This document shows, in pieces, positions 16,505-23,376 of a stretch of 64,000 bases of DNA. A program made the translations under genes and the position numbers. A model generated the notes under the pieces. That model was not told the DNA's origin. It did not search any database and saw only the letters and a list, made by a program, of their open reading frames with translations. Position 1 is the first letter of the stretch. Each line of letters starts with the position of its first letter. Source of the DNA: Streptomyces sp. SKN60 (GTDB taxonomy: Bacteria > Actinomycetota > Actinomycetes > Streptomycetales > Streptomycetaceae); contig NZ_JAHTMW010000004.1 in assembly GCF_026236535.1 (NCBI RefSeq), positions 186,001-250,000 of the forward strand. The letters are read 5' to 3'.

Positions 16505-17773
16505 TCAGCGCTCGGCCTCGGCCCGCGGGGTCGCGGTGTCCTCGGCCGGTGGGGCGGGACGGGTGCGTTCGGCCCAGGCGGCGACCGGGGGTCCGGCCAG
16601 GCCCAGGGCCGCGAAGAAGAGGGCGAGGAGGAGCCATCCGGTGTGGCCGAGGGCGAGGACCGCTCCGGTCAGGATCAGCGGGGCGAGGGCCTGGCCCGCG
16701 TTGAAGCCGATGCCGAGGAGGCCCTGGTACTGGCCCTGGGCGTGGTCGGGGGCGAGGCCGAAGCCGAGGGCGTAGCCGCCGGACGACTCCCACACCTCGC
16801 CGATGCTGTGGAGGCACACGGCGAGGACGGCGAGGGCCGGTGCGACCCACATGGGGACGTCGGCGGTCAGCGCCATCAGCGGACAGCTGACGAGGAAGAG
16901 GAGTCCGGCGCGGCGGAGGGCGCGGCCGCCCTGGTGCGGGGTCTCGACCTTGGAGCCGAGGCGGCTCTGGAGCAGGACGCAGACCCCGCTGTTGACCGCG
17001 TAGACCGCGGCCACGGTCCACCGCGGTGCGTCGGTGTGGGCGGCGAGCCAGATCGGCAGAAGAAGGGAGACGGTCTGGTACTGCAGGCCCATGGCGCTGT
17101 AGAGCGCGACGAAGGACAGGTACGGCCGGTCGGCGAGGACGCTCCACTGCCGGTGGTCCTCGGGCTTGGGCAGGGGCCGGTAGTTCGGGACGCCGATCAG
17201 CACGATGAGTCCGGCGAGGGCGAAGCTGGCGGCGTTGGCGAGGATCAGCGCGGTGTAGGCGGCACGGGTGTCGATCTGGAGGGCGACGCCCGCGCCCAGG
17301 GTGCCGACGACGACGCCGAGGTTGACGTAGGTCCGGAGCCGGGCCCGGAAGGCGGCGGGCCGCTCGCCGCCGACGCGGGCGACGAGCGCACCGCCCGCCG
17401 CGCCGGCGGCCGTGGCGGCCAGCCGGTCCAGGGTGGCGACGAGGGTGAAGGCGAGCCAGCTGTCGATGAGGACGAAGGACGCCATGGTGAGGGCCAGCAC
17501 GGCCTGGGCGATCAGCGAGACGACCCGCGGACCGTACCGGTCGGCCAGATTGCCCGCCGGTACGCCGGCCGCCAGGCCGCAGAGTCCGGCGATCGTCAGG
17601 CCCGCTCCCACCTGGGCGGCGGGCAGGTGCACGACGAAGGTGAAGTAGAGGATGGCGGCGGTGTTGAAGAGCCCGTTGCCGATCCTGCTGACGAAACTGG
17701 AGATGATCAGAGCCCGCTGCGGACCGGATTCCGCCCCGCCGCGTAAGCGCTTCCCGATTCCTGTCGTGATCAT
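16505..17773 (-). CDS. MFS transporter
   Basis: Major facilitator protein of 422 residues with 12 hydrophobic segments. It has the loop motif NLADRYGPRVVSLIAQ after helix 2 and a central NYRPLPKPEDHRQW linker, and resembles drug or metabolite efflux members of actinomycetes. Substrate unknown. The ATG at 17773 has no good ribosome binding site; a TTAGCCT box 10-16 bp upstream suggests a leaderless transcript. It is the last gene of a minus-strand run that begins with the PhnA-type gene, but the gaps make a shared operon doubtful. Confidence 0.85.
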   Translation of the reverse strand: MITTGIGKRLRGGAESGPQRALIISSFVSRIGNGLFNTAAILYFTFVVHLPAAQVGAGLTIAGLCGLAAGVPAGNLADRYGPRVVSLIAQAVLALTMASFVLIDSWLAFTLVATLDRLAATAAGAAGGALVARVGGERPAAFRARLRTYVNLGVVVGTLGAGVALQIDTRAAYTALILANAASFALAGLIVLIGVPNYRPLPKPEDHRQWSVLADRPYLSFVALYSAMGLQYQTVSLLLPIWLAAHTDAPRWTVAAVYAVNSGVCVLLQSRLGSKVETPHQGGRALRRAGLLFLVSCPLMALTADVPMWVAPALAVLAVCLHSIGEVWESSGGYALGFGLAPDHAQGQYQGLLGIGFNAGQALAPLILTGAVLALGHTGWLLLALFFAALGLAGPPVAAWAERTRPAPPAEDTATPRAEAER

Positions 17774-17812
17774 GCCGGTGAGGCTAACAGGGTGCCGGTG
17801 CGCACAACGGGC

Positions 17813-18226
17813 CTACGCGGGCTCGGGCAGCTCCCCGAGGCGGGCGGCGACCCGGGTGCGGAGCAGGAGGTACTCGTCCCAGCGGCGGGGCAGCGGGCCC
17901 GGGGGCCGTTCGACGACGCGCGCGGCGCCGACGAGCTCGCCCCGGAGGAACTGCTCGCGGGTCAGGTCGAGTTCGACGCCGTTGGGGAGGCGGTTCCACC
18001 AGTGGTAGCCGTGCTGCTCGCCGTCCAGGTGGACCTCGCCGACGACCAGGTCGCCGCCGAAGAGGTCGTTCACGATGAGGGCGGTGATGTCGCAGTGGCC
18101 CCAGGCGGGATTGTCGGGCACCCATTCGGTCTGGTAGTCGGGCGAGCTGGTGTCGGCCGCCCAGGACGCGCGCAGGGCGCGGTCGAGATCGAGGAGATTC
18201 CAGGTGATCGTCACGGGGGCCAGCAT
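17813..18226 (-). CDS. YunG-like protein
   Basis: Soluble protein of 137 residues resembling the YunG family: LDLDRALRASWAADTSSP, NPAWGHCDITALIVNDLFGGDLV, GYHWWNRLPNGVELDLTREQF. The Cys of GHCDITAL and the His of GYHWWNRL, with the acidic ELDLT, resemble a transglutaminase-like Cys-His-Asp arrangement, but no activity is known for the family. ATG 18226 is preferred; TTG 18244 and GTG 18238 are alternatives and none has a clear ribosome binding site. Confidence 0.7.
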   Translation of the reverse strand: MLAPVTITWNLLDLDRALRASWAADTSSPDYQTEWVPDNPAWGHCDITALIVNDLFGGDLVVGEVHLDGEQHGYHWWNRLPNGVELDLTREQFLRGELVGAARVVERPPGPLPRRWDEYLLLRTRVAARLGELPEPA

Positions 18227-18422
18227 GGCACCGGCCACTGACAACGGGTGCCGTCGTCGGCGGCCGGTGCTGCGGGGGCGCTCTTCGCGGCGGCTCGGGC
18301 TTCCCCGGGCTGCACGGACTACCCGGCCTGCTCGGGATAACCCGGCGTGCCTGGGACTACCCGGCCGACTCGGGCTTCCCCGGGCTGCCCGGCCTGCCGG
18401 CTGCTCGGGTTTCCCCGGCCGT

Positions 18423-18476
18423 GCGGACTTCCGGCGCTGCGCGGGTTTCCGGCGCTGCGCGGGTTTCCGGCGCTAC
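18423..18476. repeat. Three tandem 18-bp repeats overlapping the ArsR stop codon
   Basis: Units at 18423-18440, 18441-18458 and 18459-18476 share the pattern GCGGGTTTCCGGCGCTGC with one to two changes each. The last unit contains the stop codon (18473-18475) of the ArsR gene. More degenerate CTCGGGCTTCCCCGGGCTGC-like copies continue left to about 18294. The period is a multiple of three, so the tract may once have been coding or arisen by slippage. Confidence 0.65.
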
Positions 18477-18823
18477 TCGGGCGGCGCGATCGCCGTTCCG
18501 CTGGCGCGGAGGTCGGCGAGGAGCTCGGCCTGGCCGGCGAGGACGCCGGACAGGATCGAGCGGGCGACCACCAGGAGCTCGGCGACCTGCGGATCGGTCA
18601 GTGTGTAGTGGACCGCCGAGCCCTCGCGGCGCGCCACGACCAGGTTGGCGCGGCGCAGCACGGCGAGCTGCTGGGAGAGGTGCGCGGGCTCGACGCCGAC
18701 CTCGGCCAGCATCTCCGAGACCGCGTGCTCCCGCTGGCTGAGCAGCTCCAGGACGCGGATCCGCACGGGGTGGCCGAGCGTCTTGAAGAATTCCGCCTTC
18801 AGCTGGTAGAGCGGCGCGCTCAT
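18473..18823 (-). CDS. ArsR-family transcriptional regulator
   Basis: Winged-helix repressor of 116 residues: FFKTLGHPVRIRVLELL, then AVSEMLAEVGVEPAHLSQQLAVLRRANLVVARREGSAVHYTLTD in order, which is the ArsR/SmtB wing pattern. It contains no cysteine, so the usual thiol metal sites are absent and it probably senses something other than As or Cd. ATG 18823 gives the normal N-terminus. The 3' end runs into an 18-bp tandem repeat tract. No obvious partner gene is adjacent on the same transcript. Confidence 0.88.
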   Translation of the reverse strand: MSAPLYQLKAEFFKTLGHPVRIRVLELLSQREHAVSEMLAEVGVEPAHLSQQLAVLRRANLVVARREGSAVHYTLTDPQVAELLVVARSILSGVLAGQAELLADLRASGTAIAPPE

Positions 18824-18972
18824 GGTGCCCACCGCCCCTTCCCGGGGAGCGCCGCCGACGCGTACGCGCCCGGCCGCTCGCTCCCTCGCCACGTCGATCG
18901 TGTGCAGTCAGAACTCTTCGTCATGGGGCTATCCTCGCGCCTTCACGGCGTCCCGATGAACGCCCTCGGCGG

Positions 18973-19335
18973 TCAGGCCTTCTTCACCACGCTGGACTTC
19001 AGCTGCATCGGGCCGAAGCCGTCGACCTTGCAGTCGATGTCGTGGCCGTCGACACCGTCGACCAGACGGATGTTGCGGACCTTGGTGCCGGCCTTGATGC
19101 CGCTGGGGCTGCCCTTCACCTTGAGGGTCTTGACCACGGTCACCGTGTCGCCGTCGGCGAGGACATTGCCGACGGCGTCCCGGATGACCTTCTCGCCGCC
19201 GGCGGCGTCGTCGGAGCCGGCCTCACCGGCGGAGGCCGACCACTCGTGGCCGCATTCGGGGCAGACGAGCAGCGAGCCCATCTCGTAGGTGTAGACGCCG
19301 GAGCACTCGGGGCACGGGGGAAGGTTCTCGTTCAC
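18973..19335 (-). CDS. PhnA/YjdM-family zinc-ribbon protein
   Basis: Protein of 120 residues with an N-terminal zinc ribbon (Cys8, Cys11, Cys25, Cys28: CPEC...CPEC) and a C-terminal PhnA domain (DAVGNVLADGDTVTVVKTLKVKG ... GHDIDCKVDGFGPMQLKSSVVKKA). The family was once linked to phosphonate use, but its true function is unsettled. It stands alone with 150 bp to the ArsR start and about 90 bp to the deacetylase. Confidence 0.9.
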   Translation of the reverse strand: MNENLPPCPECSGVYTYEMGSLLVCPECGHEWSASAGEAGSDDAAGGEKVIRDAVGNVLADGDTVTVVKTLKVKGSPSGIKAGTKVRNIRLVDGVDGHDIDCKVDGFGPMQLKSSVVKKA

Positions 19336-19382
19336 CCCTCGATTCTATGAGCAGCCGAATGAATTGCGAAAATCGGCAACCC

Positions 19383-19406
19383 GCCCGGTGGGGTGAGCCA
19401 CCGGGC
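19383..19406 (-). terminator. Hairpin terminator after the polysaccharide deacetylase
   Basis: A perfect 9-bp stem (19383-19391 with 19398-19406) lies 22 bp past the stop codon on the minus strand and is followed on that strand by a T-rich stretch (GATTTTCG). Confidence 0.6.
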
Positions 19407-19428
19407 CGGGGGGCGGCATCGGCCCCGG

Positions 19429-20241
19429 TCAGGGGGCGGTGCGGACCGGGAAGCTGGTCGGGTGACCCTGCTGCTTGAGCCAGGGGAGGACCTGGCGGAG
19501 GGCCTCGACGGTCTGGCTGCGGTCGCCGCCGCCGTCGTGGAAGAGGATCGTCGGGCCGTTGGACAGCTCGTTCTTCACGGCGCCGACGATCGCCGCGGTG
19601 CCGGGGCGCTCGAAGTCCTTGGTGTCCACGTTCCAGCCGAGCGGCCGCATGCCCTCGGCGGCGGCGATCTTCCGGCTGTCCGGGGTGAAGGCGCCGCCCG
19701 GTGCGCGGTAGTAGTCGATCTTCGCGCCGCCGGCCGCCTCCTCGATCAGCCGCTTCGCGTCGAGGATCTGCTGCTTCTGGTACGCGACCGACTTCTTGTC
19801 CATGGTGGTGTCGTGGTCCATGGTGTGGTCGCAGAGCCGGTGGCCCTCGGCGACGACCCGCTTCACGAGCGCCGGGTACTCCTTGGCGCGCGGCCCGACC
19901 ATGCAGAACGTGGCCTTGACGCCGTTCTCCTTGAGGATGTCGAGCATCTGGGGCGTCCAGTTCGGGTCGGGGCCGTCGTCGATGGTGATGTTCACCGACT
20001 TCCCGCCCGCCTCGGTGGCGTGCGCGATGCTCTCCGGGACCTTCGCCGGCTTCACCTGCGCCGGGGCCTTGCCGTCCTGGGTGGGCGGTACGCGCTGCTC
20101 GTGCTGCGCTCCCGCGCCTGCCCCGTCGCGCGCCTCCGCCTCCGTGTCCGTCAACACGGCGGCCCCCCAGGCGGCCAGACTCAGCGCGACCGCCGATGCG
20201 ACCGCGGCTATCTGCGGCGTGTACTTCTTCTTCTGCCCCAT
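19429..20241 (-). CDS. Secreted polysaccharide deacetylase (NodB domain)
   Basis: Exported protein of 270 residues. An N-terminal basic region and hydrophobic helix (about 9-32) act as signal or anchor. The NodB/CE4 domain (about 78-265) has its five motifs: TIDDGPD (catalytic and metal Asp), HTMDH (metal His pair), YYRAPGG, the W-N-V-D block (LGWNVDTKDF) and LFHDGGG. It should deacetylate N-acetylated cell wall or extracellular glycans. ATG 20241 follows a weak site; the reading further upstream is not credible. Confidence 0.9.
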   Translation of the reverse strand: MGQKKKYTPQIAAVASAVALSLAAWGAAVLTDTEAEARDGAGAGAQHEQRVPPTQDGKAPAQVKPAKVPESIAHATEAGGKSVNITIDDGPDPNWTPQMLDILKENGVKATFCMVGPRAKEYPALVKRVVAEGHRLCDHTMDHDTTMDKKSVAYQKQQILDAKRLIEEAAGGAKIDYYRAPGGAFTPDSRKIAAAEGMRPLGWNVDTKDFERPGTAAIVGAVKNELSNGPTILFHDGGGDRSQTVEALRQVLPWLKQQGHPTSFPVRTAP

Positions 20242-20364
20242 GTGATGCCCCACTCCCCGTGTTCGTCCCGACGTCTCCCGGAGGAGAGGACGGAGGAACG
20301 GCCGAGAAGGTTTCACCTGATCGGGTGAGGAATACGCGCCGGGTGGGCGAGGCCGGCTTGACGT

Positions 20365-20398
20365 GCCCGCGGGGTGCCGTGCACGGCACCCCGCGGGC
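20365..20398 (-). terminator. Perfect 34-bp palindrome, terminator of the LysM/SLT gene
   Basis: The 34 bases are a complete palindrome (15-bp arms around TGCA) starting 10 bp after the stop codon of the LysM gene on the minus strand. Confidence 0.75.
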
Positions 20399-20407
20399 GA
20401 TGGTCCG

Positions 20408-21283
20408 TCAGTAGGCGCCGAAGACGTTGTCGATGGAGCCGTAGCGGTCGGCGGCGTAGTTGCAGGCCGCGGTGATGTTGGCGACCGGGTCGTACGGGTC
20501 GAAGGAGGTGCCGGCCACGTGGTAGGCACTGAAGGTGGGGTCGATCACCTGGAGGAGGCCCTTGGACGGGGTGCCGGCGACGGCGTTGGAGTCCCAGTTG
20601 TTGATGGCCCGCGGGTTGCCCGAGGACTCGCGCATGATGTTGCGGTAGATGCCGTCGAAGGTGCCCGGGATGCCTTCGCGGGCCATGATGTCGAGGGACT
20701 CGCGGATCCAGCCCTCGAGGTTGTCGGCGTACGTGTAGCCCGCGGAGGTGGCGGAGCCGGCCGAGGTCGCGACGGCCTGGACCGCCTTCGGCTGGACGGC
20801 CTTCGCGGGGGCCGAGGCGGCGGCGCCGCTCGTACCGGTGGCGGCCTTGGCGGTGGTCTTCGCGGCGGTCTTCCCGGCGGTCTTCCCGGCGGTACGGGTG
20901 GCGGTGCCGGCGACGGAGAGCTGCTGGCCCGGGTGGATCAGGCGCGGGTCGTCGCCGACGACGCGGCGGTTGTCCTTGTAGAGCTTCTTCCAGCCACCCC
21001 GCACCCCGTGCTCGTGGGCGATCTTCGACAGCGAGTCACCGGCCACGACGGAATACTTCACCGGCCCGGACTTCACGGCCGCCGGGGCCGCGGCGGGCGC
21101 TATCTGAATCGTCTGCTTTGCCACTGCGACGGAGGGAGCCGCGGCGGTCGGAGTAGCCGCACCGGCCGTGCCGGCTCCGGCCAGGGGCAGGGCGAGGGCG
21201 GCGCTGCCGGTGAGGCCGACGGCGGCGATGCCGCGGGCGAGCGGGGTGTTCTTCGGGCGGCGGTGCTTGCCGGGTCCACGCAT
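20408..21283 (-). CDS. Secreted LysM and lytic transglycosylase (SLT) protein
   Basis: Cell-wall protein of 291 residues. A signal peptide (about 1-43, cut near AGAA) is followed by a LysM peptidoglycan-binding domain (about 74-124: YSVVAGDSLSKIAHEHGV, then DPRLIHPGQQLSV), an Ala/Lys/Thr-rich linker with repeated TAGKTAGKTAAK, and a C-terminal transglycosylase-like domain with RNIMRESSGNPRAINNWDSN (likely catalytic Glu) and GLLQVIDPTF. It should cut or remodel peptidoglycan during growth or spore germination. Start ATG 21283 follows AGGAGAGG. Its long leader is a c-di-AMP riboswitch, which ties expression to osmotic or dormancy signalling. Confidence 0.93.
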   Translation of the reverse strand: MRGPGKHRRPKNTPLARGIAAVGLTGSAALALPLAGAGTAGAATPTAAAPSVAVAKQTIQIAPAAAPAAVKSGPVKYSVVAGDSLSKIAHEHGVRGGWKKLYKDNRRVVGDDPRLIHPGQQLSVAGTATRTAGKTAGKTAAKTTAKAATGTSGAAASAPAKAVQPKAVQAVATSAGSATSAGYTYADNLEGWIRESLDIMAREGIPGTFDGIYRNIMRESSGNPRAINNWDSNAVAGTPSKGLLQVIDPTFSAYHVAGTSFDPYDPVANITAACNYAADRYGSIDNVFGAY

Positions 21284-21299
21284 GGCGAGTCCTCTCCTT

Positions 21300-21470
21300 C
21301 GCCTGCGAGGTGAGCTGTCGGGTTCGGGCAGGAGATGCCCGGCCGCGCTGCGCGCGGCTTCACCCCGAGCCGTCCCCGGAGACCGGGGCCGGCGGCAAAC
21401 CTGGGTCCCCCGCTCCTGCCGGAAGTGTGGTGAGTGCGGTCGACCGGGCGGCGGCAGGATTCGGCGTTTC
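21300..21470 (-). ncRNA. c-di-AMP (ydaO/yuaA) riboswitch
   Basis: On the minus strand the leader of the LysM/SLT gene carries conserved ydaO-type pieces in order: CGCCGAATCCTGCCGCC, then GGGGGACCCAGG with a following TTTGCCG, then CGGGGTGAAGCCGCG, a GGGC...GCCC stem, and ACCCGACAGCTCACCTCGC just before the ribosome binding site. In Streptomyces this riboswitch controls resuscitation-factor and LysM/peptidase genes and turns transcription off when c-di-AMP is high. Exact ends are estimates; covariance-model scoring was not possible. Confidence 0.85.
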
Positions 21471-21749
21471 CGTCCGGTTTCGGGGCGACCGTATGCGAAG
21501 ACAAATATCGAAAACAAGGAGGGAATTCATCGCACGGAATTGATCTACGGGGGAATTCGGAAGGATCATTCCGCCCACCCGCGAGCCTCGCGCCAATCCT
21601 TTTCCGCGCGGCCGTTCCTGACGCTGCGACAGCTGTCCGGAATCCCTCCCCGCGACCGGCGCGAGGTGACTCACATCACCCTGCGCCGCTCCCTTGCCTT
21701 TCTCACCCGAATAACCCCCTTCGGTCATCACTTCGGCATTCCGGCATTG
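21471..21749. other. Intergenic region upstream of the riboswitch
   Basis: About 280 bp with lower GC than the surroundings and no credible gene. It should contain the promoter of the LysM/SLT transcript, reading left. Confidence 0.5.
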
Positions 21750-22093
21750 CAATGCAATAACCGGACATCGCCCGTTTTGCGCACCTGTAGCGCCGGCGGG
21801 CTCGGGCCGTCCGCCCGCGGCCCGGTGGCTCGCCCGGACGTGCGCGTGGTGCTGCTCGACCGCCTCGCTGCGGTCCACCGGGCCGAGCACGATGACCAGG
21901 TGGTAGCGGCCGGGCCGCAGCTCCGGCTCGTGGTCCCGCTGGTACGCGAGGGGGTCGGCGGAGTAGCGGGAGGCCAGGTCGCCCGTGCCTCGCGGTGTAC
22001 GAGGAGGTCGTGTCCGGCCCGCACCGTGCCCATGCCGCCCGAGCCGAGCGGCTCGTCGAGCCGGTAGCGGTCAGGCGCCTCCCCCGTCACCAT
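21750..22093 (-). pseudogene. Relic of a Ser/Thr protein kinase N-terminus fused to another fragment
   Basis: From ATG 22093 on the minus strand the frame reads DRYRLDEPLGSGGMGTVRAGHDLLVHRE, the glycine-rich loop and strands 1-2 of a Hanks-type kinase. Similarity stops before the catalytic Lys (expected A-V-K). In another frame (about 21990-21750) plausible coding sequence continues with LAYQRDHEPELRPGRYHLVIVLGP and AVEQHHAHVRASHR, which is not kinase. A deletion has probably joined two broken genes. No activity is expected. Confidence 0.5.
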
Positions 22094-22140
22094 GCGAGCA
22101 TCAAGCCCCAGCGGGCCCGGGCGGAGAGCCGGGTCGGGCG

Positions 22141-23136
22141 TCAGGACCAGGCGAGGTCGGCGCGGTGGCTCCAGTAGGCGGCGGGCGGTTCGGTCAGGGT
22201 GGCGAGCTCGGCCAAGTCCCCTGCATCGAGGGCGAGTCCGGCGGCGGTGAGGTTGGAGGCGAGCTGTGCCTCGGTGGCCGCGCCGGAGAGCACGATGTCA
22301 GCCCAGGGGCGGGCGGTCACCGCCGCGAGGGCGACGGCGTCGCCGCCGGCTCCGGTGCGGGCGGCGACGGCGCGGAGGGCGGCCGTGTCGGGGCCGGTGG
22401 CGTTGCGTCCGGCGAGCCGGCCGTTCGCCATGGCCTCCTTGACGACCACCAGCCATCCCGCGTCGTGCGCCTCGGCGAGCGCCGGTCCGGCGGAGGGTTC
22501 GAGCACGTTCCAGGTGGACTGCACGGCCGTGAACAGCGGCCGCCCGGCCACGGTCACGCCGAGGGCGGCGCGGATCGTGTCGGCCTGCGCCGGGCCGCTG
22601 GTGGAAAGCCCCACCCGTACGCCCTCGTCGGCGAGTTCCGCGAGCCGGGCGTGCAGGGCGGGGTCGGAGAGCGCGGGGCTGTCCGGGGTGACCGAGTGCA
22701 CCAGGTACACGTCAAGGTGCCGGCCGAGCAGCGCCCGGGTCTCCTCGACCTGCCGCTCGAACACCGCCACCGAGTGCTCCTTGACCTCGTGCGCGGCGAC
22801 GCCGGAGGTCCGCCAGCCGGCGGTGTACGTGTACCCCCACTTGCTGCCGACCCGCACCGAACCGGCCGCCTCCGGCCGCGCGTCCAGCCATCCGGCCAGG
22901 AACTCCTCGGCCCGCCCGTACGACCTCGCCGTGTCGAAGTACCGCACGCCCGCGGCGTAGGCGGCGTCCAGGAGCGCGTCCGTCCGCTCCCGGAGCGCCG
23001 CGACACTCCGGTCCCCGGGAAGGTCGAGCTCCCGCCCGAGCGTGATGTACCCGGGCCGCCCCACGGCGGCGGTTCCGAGCCCGAACCGCGCGAGCGGCCC
23101 GCCGGAGGCGGAAGACGTGGCGGCGTCGGCCGGCAT
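22141..23136 (-). CDS. Aldo/keto reductase
   Basis: NADPH-dependent oxidoreductase of 331 residues with the TIM-barrel AKR pattern: LGLGTAAVGRPG at the N-terminus, GVRYFDTARSYGRAEEFLAGWL with the catalytic Asp and Tyr, GSKWGY with the catalytic Lys, YLVHSVTPD at the His position, and a C-terminal cofactor region. It resembles the D-threo-aldose (fucose) dehydrogenase-type AKRs. ATG 23136 is chosen; the upstream extension is Arg/Pro-rich and unlikely. It appears monocistronic. Confidence 0.88.
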   Translation of the reverse strand: MPADAATSSASGGPLARFGLGTAAVGRPGYITLGRELDLPGDRSVAALRERTDALLDAAYAAGVRYFDTARSYGRAEEFLAGWLDARPEAAGSVRVGSKWGYTYTAGWRTSGVAAHEVKEHSVAVFERQVEETRALLGRHLDVYLVHSVTPDSPALSDPALHARLAELADEGVRVGLSTSGPAQADTIRAALGVTVAGRPLFTAVQSTWNVLEPSAGPALAEAHDAGWLVVVKEAMANGRLAGRNATGPDTAALRAVAARTGAGGDAVALAAVTARPWADIVLSGAATEAQLASNLTAAGLALDAGDLAELATLTEPPAAYWSHRADLAWS

Positions 23137-23376
23137 GACGGTGTGTCCCTTCGTCGGTCCGCGGGCGACCCGCGCACGCGCCGACCCGTACCCCGACCCT
23201 AACGGCGCCGCGGGAACCGGCCGGGGAACGCCCCCGCCCTCCACCACCAGGCATCAGAACCGGCCACCCCTCCCCCGCCGGGCAACCCCGTCTCGTCCTC
23301 CCCCGTCCTCCGGGGGCAAGAGGGTGCCCCGGGGGATCACAGGGCGCCCGTGGGCGTGCTGGACGAGAACCAGATC

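Noticed and set aside
18423..18476. CRISPR-like repeat
   Set aside because: The units are directly adjacent without spacers, only 18 bp long, and no cas genes are present.
20408..21517. N-terminal extension of the LysM/SLT protein
   Set aside because: The extra frame is the riboswitch; a signal peptide and good ribosome binding site fit ATG 21283.
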